This document shows, in pieces, positions 56,086-64,000 of a stretch of DNA of 64,000 nucleotides. The position numbers were made by a program, and so were the translations under genes. The notes below the pieces were generated by a model. That model saw only the letters and a list, made by a program, of their open reading frames with translations, was not told the DNA's origin and ran no database searches. Every line of letters begins with the position of its first letter. The first letter of the stretch is position 1. The stretch is from Aedes albopictus (taxonomy: Eukaryota; Arthropoda; Insecta; Diptera; Culicidae): positions 446,005,204-446,069,203 of the forward strand of contig NC_085138.1 of NCBI RefSeq assembly GCF_035046485.1. Reading direction: 5' to 3'.

Positions 56086-56251
56086 AATGGATCTCAATGA
56101 AATCTGAATTGCGCGAAATACACAGCCTTTAAGGTGTTGGTTTTGGCACGTTCGACATGGCTCAGAATCTAATAGAAAGTAAGTTGAAACTCTAAGGAAC
56201 AAATTTGTAGACGATCACAACATTATAAATCCCAATATAATTGCGGTTTCA

Positions 56252-56535
56252 TAGGGCCCATATAGCCGAGACGGTAAACGCACGGGTATTCAGCATGACC
56301 ATGCTGAGGGTGACGGGTTCGATTCCCGGTCGGTCCAAGGATCTTTTCATAAGGAAAATTTCCTTGACTTCCTTGGGCATAGAGTATCTTCGTGCCTGCC
56401 ACATGATATACACATGCAAAATGGTCATTGGCAGAGGAAGCTCTCAGTTTATAACTGTGGAAGTGCTCATAGAACACTAAGCTGAGAAGCAGGCTTTGTC
56501 CCAATGAGGACGTTACGCCGAGAAGAGCGAGCGAG
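56252..56535 (+). mobile_element. Feilai SINE, full-length, with 11-bp target duplication
   Basis: It is nearly identical to 43419-43699 throughout head, body and tail. TTGCGGTTTCA is duplicated at 56241-56251 and 56536-56546. The close match to the other full copy suggests both are relatively young. Confidence 0.9.
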
Positions 56536-56546
56536 TTGCGGTTTCA

Positions 56547-57300
56547 GCTAACGAAAGAAGGAAGAAGATCTGTACGCTGCTTTACTCTGGATTGTTACAT
56601 GCAGCACATGATTGTCGCTTAAAACTAACTAGATACTCTTTCACGAGTGTGAGCTATTGAAATGAAGGATAACAAAGCTGCCTAAGATTTCGGGCGCTTT
56701 GCTCAGTATCGTATTGAAGGTCACAAAGTTGGAGCAGCAGTATTACACGATCGCTGAAGTACTAGATTTGTAGTAATGAGCTGATTTTTTGTAAATTCTC
56801 CGTTTCTGCAATGAAATTATGCAAAACGCGTGGGTATTGGGATTCCTTGCCAAATTCTCCATTTCTTCAACAACATAGTTTCCCAAAGTTTTACTCCAAC
56901 AGCATTATTTTAAGCAAGGATAAGAACCGGGGATGCAAAACGTCGAGTCGAGAAGGAGAGCGTCCAACATAGCTTAAAAGTTCCTGCCTCATGCTTCCAC
57001 GGGTCAAGCGATGACAAATACAGCCAGTCAAGCATTGTGTGCTTAGCTGATAGTGAAACCTGGGCCCTTTTGTCCTTCTGACTTCAGCTTTGCTTCAGCT
57101 AGATTGAGGAGGTACGTCCCGAACGTCTGTTCACCAAGGAGGTGGGGCTCAAACAGCGTCTATTCTGGCATCCAGAGGCTGAATATGAAATGGCCTAAGA
57201 AGGCAGCCCCTTCAACGCTATGTAGGCAGCGCGGTCCCGGTAAAGTAGCCTGCTAAAAAGCTTCTAACACCAAGAGAAGCAATAATACAGTAAACGGATT
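56547..57300. other. Unassigned, possibly leader of the following LINE relic
   Basis: From about 56950 the composition rises in GC and several short frames appear, which could be the 5' region of the RTE-like relic at 57307. Nothing firm. Confidence 0.25.
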
Positions 57301-57306
57301 GATTCA

Positions 57307-57790
57307 ATGGAAACAGACCCGCTACGAATGAAGGACAACAACTGGATAGTCGGAACATGGAAAGTACGAACTTTGAATGAACTGGCTCGTGAACTGCAGA
57401 ATGTCGACGTTATTGTGGCAGCTATCCAGGAAATACGCTGGCCCAAAACTGGAGAGCGCAAATTCCGAGCGGTGGATCCCATCGCCAACAGCTCATTCAA
57501 GTACCACATCTACTACAGCGGCGACAATAAGGCAGAACGTGGAGTTAGCCGGTGAAAGCCGATAAGCGACCGAATCTGTGTGTTAAAGATAAAGGGCAAA
57601 TTCCTTTAACTACAGCCTGATCAGATGAAGCTTATGAAGTTGTTAAGAGTTTATCCATGAAACAGTGTTAACAACAGCGCTGGAAGTGATAGGTACCGCT
57701 CAGCAACGTCAACGTAATGATTGGTTTGACGAGGAGTGTCAACAACGAGTGACAAACGAAAAGAATGCCGCCATAAGTTGAACGCTAGTG
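57307..57790 (+). pseudogene. RTE-like LINE relic (endonuclease start plus linker)
   Basis: A frame at 57307-57555 reads WIVGTWKVRTLNEL, then VAAIQEIRWPKTGERKF, the N-terminal motifs of an APE-type retrotransposon endonuclease. The metal-coordinating Glu (QEIRW) is present, but the usual Asn of the TWNVR motif is Lys. About 100 bases later a second frame gives NDWFDEECQQRVTNEKNAA, a linker phrase typical of RTE-clade proteins. The intervening endonuclease is deleted. Non-functional. Confidence 0.7.
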
Positions 57791-58080
57791 GACTAAAGGG
57801 GTTCAGGTGGCCAAAAATCGAAAATTGACTTTATTTAATTTGAGATTTAGGTTCGGTAGTTGAAAGTAGACTATTTGGACCAGTAAACCCTAGAATATTA
57901 GTTTGCTAATCCATATACTTATCGAGATATTGGCAGCAGAATGGGACCATTGGCATTTTTTTGGTGAAATGAATGAATTGTTCATTTTTGCAAATCTTTG
58001 GCCTAAATGAAAAATGTAGAACTTTTTAGGTAGTTTCTAAAAGCTTACTTATAAACCTTTCTGTGGCATACCAGTTTAGC
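57791..58080. other. Spacer, nothing recognised
   Basis: AT-rich, no coding frame or repeat seen. Confidence 0.35.
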
Positions 58081-58370
58081 ACCTATACACAGAGATGCGA
58101 ATCGTCAGCATTCGCGCATCATCGAACACCGCGACCCAACCGCGACAACAATATTCGCGGTCCATCAGACATCGCGACTTTGCGACGTCGCGACGCGCAC
58201 GTCGTCGGTCGTCAGCGACACGAAGACTCGAGCCGGTCAGACAGGAGAAACCGCGCCGCCGACCATCGCCCTCTTTCGCATCGCAGCAACCGGGTGGCAA
58301 GCACGTGTCATCCAAAACAGGCAATAGGCAATTTTGCGGCAATCAGCCGAAACTGTAGTGCGGAAATTTA
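58081..58370. other. CpG-dense block
   Basis: About 290 bp with many CG dinucleotides (cgcgac, gacgtcgcgacgcgcacg) in an AT-rich surrounding. Three overlapping frames of 87-106 codons exist, Arg/Ser-rich and without domains. It may be the 5' region of a retroposon or a promoter. Abrupt edges suggest an insertion. Confidence 0.35.
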
Positions 58371-58704
58371 CACTTTCGAATGACATATCAGACGTAGAAA
58401 AGTTGTTTGTAAAACTTTTAAATAATGCCACTTTAAAAAAATATAATTTATCTCATACAAACCGTTTCTTGTCTACTCTAGTCAAGTTCACACATCATAT
58501 ACAACCATTCATTGAAAAATCCTGGAAAATGATAAAACCGACAACTTTTATATTTTTTCTTGTCATTATTAATGATTGCACTACATCACAGATGCATTAC
58601 AAGCATTAAAGCGGCCAGGTCTACCTTAGGCCCTTTAGTCCTTGATCCTCGGTCCTGGGATGGAACACAGGTATTTACTCCGTGCCCTGGCCCTAGTGCT
58701 TAGG
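58371..58704. other. Spacer, nothing recognised
   Basis: One weak frame; a ctggcc/ggccag-rich patch at 58610-58700 without clear structure. Confidence 0.3.
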
Positions 58705-59076
58705 CTTAAGGCGAAACTGGAAGCATTTTCTCATTTTTTTGGTTTTTGATTTTTTATTAAATAACGAAGCAATATTTTCAAAATCGGTTTTCGTGCACAT
58801 GTAGAGCATGGATCAAGGTATTTTCTGAATTTTTTTGTGGTGGAAAAAGTTTTCCATTTTTGCAGAAACCATTTTTTTGTGAAATTTTATTCAAAAATGG
58901 TTTCTGCAAAAACGAAAAATATTCTCCACAACGAAAAAAAATCAGGAGATACCAAGGGAGATACCTTGATCTATACTCTATATGTGTACGAAAACCGATT
59001 TTGAAAATATTGCTTCGTTATTTAATAAAAAATCAAAAACCAAAAAGTGAAGAAATGGATCCAGTTTCGCCTTAAG
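58705..59076. repeat. 372-bp palindromic foldback element
   Basis: cttaaggcgaaactgg at the left and ccagtttcgccttaag at the right are exact inverses. The arms continue inward through ttggtttttgattttttatt and gcaatattttcaaaatcggt for about 170 bp each with minor differences. Non-coding. Confidence 0.8.
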
Positions 59077-59308
59077 CGCTTTTACAAGTTCTCTAAAAAA
59101 ACTAACCCATTTGTATGCACATCCGCGCACATGGCTTGCTACGATCGGACCTCTTGCTTAGAGGTCATTCTCATTCCAGAAACGTATGATTAATACAGTC
59201 GACTCTCCACATGTCGATGTTCTACATCTCGATATCTCTCTCTATCTCGATGGTTTGGTCGGTTCCATCAATCTACATACATTTAACCTTTCTACATGTC
59301 GATATCTC

Positions 59309-59507
59309 TTGTTGATTTTCCGGTGCTAGTCTTTTTTACGGCTGGCTCGCAGGGCCTGGCACCAATCCACTAACCCAGGGAGCTGGGCTTACCTTCCCGG
59401 AAGCTACGGGTTCTGCATTGGCATTTCCTCCAACTACAGTGCTAAATAGCTAGGCTCAAGCGCCAGAATTATCATTAATTTGATGTTAACTAAATAAATG
59501 AAAATGA
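59309..59507 (+). mobile_element. ~199-bp retroposon insertion (SINE-like)
   Basis: atgtcgatatctc is duplicated at 59296-59308 and 59508-59520. The insert ends in taaataaatgaaaatga, a simple A-rich tail. The head is not a clear tRNA. It could be a SINE or a very short LINE end. Confidence 0.6.
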
Positions 59508-59578
59508 ATGTCGATATCTCCTTATCTCGATATTTCTCTATCTCGATGCGATCTCGTTCATTTTTGCTCTAGATTTAT

Positions 59579-60138
59579 TTAACTTCATTTAACTTCATCT
59601 TCAGCTATAGCTGTACAGATTGTTTGGTTACTTAAATTAATTGCCTAATCCTAGTTTTAAAAGTCGTTCTAGTTAAATTAAAATCAAACCATGGTACACT
59701 GTTTAATAAGCAAACGCATCTCTCAAACGGGTGATGCTGACCATACGCTGTGGAATGCCGAGCAACCCAGAACAATTGTCGGTGACGTAAACGACGAGCC
59801 GGAGCATAGAAATTGACTTGATGTAGAAGATCTGGACAGTCTAAACGGTCACATAAAATATCGAATGCGAACATCATCTGTAGGTACTTACGTCTTTCAC
59901 GAAGAGTTTCCAGTCGTATCAGCTGACATCGTTGTTCGTATTGTGGTAGTCTCCGCGGGTCATTCCATGGAAGCCTTCTTAGCGCAAACCTAAAAAAACT
60001 GCGTTGAACTCGTTCTAAACGTTGTATCTGAGTTTCATGATATGGTGCCCAAACTGGCACAGCATATTCGAGTACACTACGCACAAAACAGCTATACAAG
60101 GTTTTGAGAGCGTACACGTCATCAAAATCGGCGGCATA
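59579..60138 (-). pseudogene. 5'-truncated LINE, C-terminal end of reverse transcriptase protein
   Basis: A 161-codon minus-strand frame contains LYSCFVRSVLEYAVPVWAP, then RLERVQRSFFRFALRRLPW, the conserved region downstream of the RT domain in Jockey/I-type LINEs. It ends at a natural stop near 59632, followed by a short tail with a duplicated ttaacttcat (plus-strand reading). All upstream domains are lost, so it is an ordinary dead-on-arrival copy. Confidence 0.75.
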
Positions 60139-60289
60139 TTTCGATATGCCCGTTTGTACAGGTTGCTAGATCTCATTTCTTAGGTGCAAAACGTTCTGGA
60201 AAGTATCCAGACACAGCACGATAACGACTGCATCGATTAGAGGGCACCTGTCGAGGCTCGAACCTGACTGACAACACCGTTCAACACTA

Positions 60290-60700
60290 AATTTTGTTAT
60301 GGGATAAGAAAAAAAAATAACAGGGGTTTGGGATCCTACAAGTGTCATAGTGAAAGAATTTTTGAAAAATATTGGACCGGGCCTTTACAGTTTAAAACCG
60401 AAGTTTGTATGGAGAACTTGGGGTGTTCAATTGATATATGCATTAGAACGCGCTGTGCATATATTTAGGCGTTAGACAATAACGAAACTAACCCAAATAC
60501 CGAAAATGCCTTAAAATATGCACGGCACGTTCCAATGCACATATCAATTGAAAACCCCAAGTTCTCCATACAAACTTCGGTTTTAAACTGTAAAGGCCCG
60601 GTCCAATATTTTTCAAAAATTCTTTCACTATGACACTTCTAGGGTCCCAATCCCCTGTTATTTTTTCTCATCCCGTAACTCCAAAATTTGTAAAATTTTG
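60290..60700. repeat. ~400-bp foldback element
   Basis: The left arm (gttatgggataag, then ataacaggggtttgggatcc, through ggccttttacag-like text to cttggggt) is matched inversely by the right arm (accccaagttctccatac... through ctcatcccgtaac). Arms are about 150 bp. The centre contains inverse words around tgtgcatat / atatgcac. Confidence 0.75.
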
Positions 60701-60854
60701 TTTAGCAGTGCAATCAATTCTTCGCTAGTACATCACGTCTCTTCCGTCCATAGTGCGGAGCCTTTGTTTTCCTGGGCACTTATCACTCACTAACTTTCTC
60801 TCTACTGTTGCTGTTAAATTTTTCTGACGTTTCTTGTATGCAAAATTGCAAAGC

Positions 60855-61119
60855 TTCTTTTTCTTCTTTGTGGCTCTACGTCCCCACTGGGACTTGGCCT
60901 GCCTCACTTCAACTTAGTGTTCTTTGAGCACTTCCACAGTTATTAAATGAAGGGCTTTCTTTGCCTACCATTACATGAATTTGTATATTGTGAGGCAAGG
61001 ACAATGATACACTATGCCCAGGGAGTCGAGAAAATTTTCCCGACCGGAACGGGAATCGAACCCGCCGTCTCCGGATTGGCGATCCATAGCCTTAACCACT
61101 AGGCTAACTGGAGACCCCC
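60855..61119 (-). mobile_element. tRNA-derived SINE (Feilai-related), intact, 12-bp target duplication
   Basis: On the minus strand it starts ggggtctccagttagcctag, with ggttaaggctatggatcgcc (A-box region) and the B-box GGGTTCGATTCCC, then the body and an AAGAAGAAAAAG tail. AAATTGCAAAGC flanks both ends (60843-60854, 61120-61131). The 20357-20630 copy belongs to the same subfamily. Confidence 0.85.
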
Positions 61120-61131
61120 AAATTGCAAAGC

Positions 61132-63300
61132 CTTCTCGATGATTCTCGTAGCACATCGCATTATGACCATACTGTAGCCTATACAACAGGCAACACCGCC
61201 GAGTCGAGAAATAGCAGTTAAAAACTTCAGTAAAATGCTACCGTAGTCGGTAATCAATACTAGCTGTGTGTTGTATATCGTAAGTGTAAGCTGCATCATA
61301 TATGAACCGATATTGACTAGGCAATGGAGACGGATGGTATTTGGTACACGAAAATTCCCATCAAAACAAGATCTTTGTTAATACAATAAGTATCAATTAT
61401 TTAGAACTTCACGTTTTCAATAAATAAATAAGCAACAAAGGTTTAAAATAGAGTAGCAATGATGTCAAACATAAACCACTGACAGTGCAAGATATTTTTA
61501 CTTATAAACAAATTGTCTATCGCGTTTGTATTGTTTCGGTTACGTTGTCTGCCCACATAAGGTTTTTATTTTTAGCGGCCACTGACTGCCTTTTCAACTC
61601 CTCGTTTGACCACAGACAGAGTCCATTTCCTTCCACGGCGGCGACGGCAGCACCATAGTCAGTCGTCGTCTTTCTCCGGCGTTTATATCAACCGACTACA
61701 GACAGTTCGACACAGCGCAACTTCTCGACTCATCTATTTGGCTTTGGCACCGACGAAGCCGACGACGACGAGAGAGGGGAAGATATTTTCAAGTTTGTTT
61801 TCCTCCCGTTGGTTGCGGCAGCGTCCATCTTAAAGTGGCATCATCCTAACTGAACTAGAAGACAAATCGAATTCATTTCGGAATCACATGTGTACGATAG
61901 GTACAAGGTGCATCAGTTAGGGACGGAGGTGTCGAACATCTAGCATTGTCGTAGCCACGGTGGCCATGGTCTGATGGATGGCAACACGGGCAAACGTGTA
62001 CCTAACACCTAAGGCCAGAGTTTGACCTTGCACTTTTACAGAAATACTCTGCCTTTACTCGTTAATCACCATGTACAACTAGCATGCCGACCGACGGGGT
62101 GACGCGTCGGTTTGCTGGGTGAATGAGCAGCATAGTCTAGAAGCGGGATCGTTCGAACACATTGGCCATCTCCGCCCATCACTCGCAGTACCTTACGCCT
62201 CTTTTTTCTATGCGATCTTCACTACAAATTTCAGAGCATACTGCGATCAACCGACCAACCAACGAATGACGGTGTGCCAGCCAGGATAAAAATATGTTTC
62301 TGTTGCGCATTCCTCAACCTCAAGCTACCGTGTGCGCGATCCAAGTAGTCTGACGATTAATTAGCTTTTTCCTGGTGGTTGTGACGATGGTTGTAATAAA
62401 AATATACGCCGAGCGCAGTGCACTCGGATTGGTTTGGAAGGTGAATAAAATATCGGCGTCGATCTCAAATAGCCGCCACCAGCAATATTAATCAGATAAT
62501 CAACCACCATCTCAGTAAGTCTGGCAGCTGAAAAAAAAACACTCGGCTGATGATCTTCGGAGTCCGCCAGTTGGATAGACATATTTTTAGCACTTGTTTC
62601 CAAAGTATACTGAAGGCTAGATCGCTGTTGTCGTCCAGTCGATACGGTTCTGCCAAGTGGAAAATGTATTCCACGGGTTCTGAGCGCCACCATTTCTCCC
62701 AAAGTCGTTCAACGGGGAAAAATGTGGGACATCAATTCATGTTTTCCATCGCGATACATCAAGTCTTTTTAACGACGCCGGTCATCCCGCTCTGGCTGGT
62801 CGAGATCCGTTCATGGCGGTGGTGGATTCATCACATCCGCAAACGGGGTAATCTTGGCTTAGCAAGCATTGACTTTTTTGGAATTCTGTTCACCCACCGC
62901 CTGCTATGTTTTTCTTTTTCACACAGATATACAGAGACGAAGTTGGATAGAAATCATTTAAACAAATGAATTGATGATGCTGCATGGGTCTTGATGGTGT
63001 GTCAATATTCGTCACTTGTCACAGGCCTATTTCCGTCTTTCTCGCTGCAGTATTTAGGCAGCTCGTTATTTGATCATTTCGACCGTTGGAGAAAACTTGG
63101 CAGGCCCACTGCATTCCTGATGCCTTTCGAGGGGCACTATAGATGAGATAATTAATGTTAAAACACATTTCGAGTTTGTTGAAATGATTGAGGACTAATA
63201 AGCGGCTAATTGACGCAAATGTCACAGGTGAGTTTAGTTTCTAGCAAAATAATGGCGCATAACAATAAGGCCGTTACAAATATTTATTTCACTTTTTGTC
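61132..63300. other. Long unassigned stretch
   Basis: No gene recognised. A CG-richer patch at 61580-61830 and frames of 113 codons (minus, 62361-62702) and 139 codons (plus, 62550-62969) overlap each other and show no domains. Could include undetected small exons or old repeats. Confidence 0.3.
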
Positions 63301-63780
63301 CCACCACTCTTTGACTGGTCGAGGGGGGGGGGGATAAAAATAATAAAGCATTTAATTTGAAAAATATTTAAAACTCATCGGATTTGTTAAAGAGTTTTGA
63401 GCAAGACCCGAAATTTTGAAAAATATTTTTTTATGTGCCCCCTCAAAATGCAAAATCCAGCCAAAAATTTTTGAAGGGGGGGAGACAAACAGTCAAAATA
63501 AAATTTGTATCAGCCTAATATAAAATATAGTAATACATAATAATTTTTGACTCAACTTCCATTCGAACTTGATCTCAAAAGTGTAATTTCATTTATTTAG
63601 TTTCACAATTTGCTACCATTAAACTCAGATTGCAACTGCAGCTCTCCAATGTTCTTCGACAAAATGTGGTATATAACGTTCTCCAAAAAAAATTGGGATA
63701 CCGCACATAAAACACGTCAAATACAAGAACTATTGATTTTGACGATAGTTTTAACAGACTCTTCAAGTGATTTTTTTCTT
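63301..63780. other. AT-rich DNA with G runs
   Basis: A run of G bases near 63325-63334 and another at 63475-63482 are visible. Nothing else recognised. Confidence 0.35.
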
Positions 63781-63865
63781 CAGATTTCCTTCACCAAGAT
63801 TTCCGGGACTTATCGAGAATCGAATCCGTCACTCTCAGCATGGTGTTGCTGAAAATCCATACGCT
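63781..63865 (+). mobile_element. Short SINE-like fragment
   Basis: tcgagaatcgaatccgtcac followed by tctcagcatggt resembles the tRNA-like part of a Feilai SINE in inverse. Only about 80 bases remain. Confidence 0.4.
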
Positions 63866-63894
63866 TTCTTCATCGGCTATACTGCCGTTCTACG

Positions 63895-64000
63895 CACAAT
63901 TGTCCCATGTTATATGGGATTCCCATATAATGCGGGGAATGCACTTCAAACGGAATCGCTCAAATAATTTTCGTTCAGTGCATTATTTTTCCGTGACCGG
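63895..64000 (+). repeat. Dispersed repeat family M, copy C (cut by window end)
   Basis: cacttcaaacggaatcgctc, then ttttcgttcagtgcattatt and ccgtgaccgg match the end of copy A (in inverse) and the start of copy B. Confidence 0.5.

Larger units (their letters stand above)
59196..60200. mobile_element. Second pogo/Tigger-like MITE, interrupted twice
   Basis: The left part copies 31219-31330 closely (CAGTCGACTCTCCACATGTC start, TA before it). The middle part (59521-59578) and the last part (60139-60195) continue the same alignment up to gcaaaacgttctg. Two insertions split it. The right inverted end is not found, so the copy is truncated or longer than its partner. Confidence 0.7.

Noticed and set aside
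62361..62969. 113- and 139-codon overlapping frames as genes
   Set aside because: They overlap on opposite strands and neither shows a recognisable motif or exon signals.

Overview
The window is a gene-poor, transposon-rich stretch of an insect nuclear genome, very probably a culicine (Aedes-type) mosquito. It is AT-rich. It carries several tRNA-derived SINEs that I recognise as the mosquito Feilai family or close relatives. It also holds short inverted-repeat elements with clean target-site duplications, Ty3/gypsy and RTE-like retrotransposon remains, and one split protein-kinase gene with introns of 66 bp to 11.7 kb. There are no operons and no prokaryotic signals.

The only gene I can build with confidence lies on the minus strand between 46464 and 26806. 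Seven exons join in phase to give 878 codons of a myosin-light-chain-kinase-type Ser/Thr kinase: a proline-rich lead-in, a complete catalytic domain, and a Ser/Gln/Thr-rich tail of about 500 residues encoded by one terminal exon. The kinase core is compact (introns of 66-79 bp). It is flanked by an 11.7-kb upstream intron and a 5.0-kb downstream intron, both crowded with mobile elements. The 5' end of the gene was not found and probably lies beyond position 64000 or in small exons I cannot identify.

Left region (1-26 kb): sparse degenerate repeats with MITEs (2821-3239, 4119-4383), then an A-rich, UTR-like stretch (5577-8560). Next is a degenerate 12-bp satellite of about 6.8 kb (9008-15850) built on a GGAATTCCYGRA-like unit, a Tc1/mariner-type transposase relic, a MITE with an 8-bp target duplication (16441-16985), and a second UTR-like stretch ending in a poly(A) signal (about 17560-19640). 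A SINE cluster follows, then a small element with perfect 113-bp terminal direct repeats and a purine tract (21376-22389, TRIM-like), and a 700-bp inverted-repeat element (23468-24173).

Middle (26-46 kb): the kinase gene. Its 5-kb intron contains a 1.24-kb nested palindrome. Its 11.7-kb intron contains several foldback elements and an internally deleted Ty3/gypsy element (40019-43835). That element has LTRs, a 5-bp target duplication, a SINE nested in one LTR and an inverted-repeat element nested in its interior.

Right region (46-64 kb): a promoter-like block with seven ACGCCCAAG-type motifs upstream of a TATA box, a second copy of the 700-bp element in inverted orientation, sparse satellite, and a TA-flanked transposon interrupted by a retroposon. 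Further on are SINEs, RTE-like and other LINE fragments, further palindromes, and long stretches in which I recognise nothing. Most long open frames in the window lie inside repeats and are not genes.
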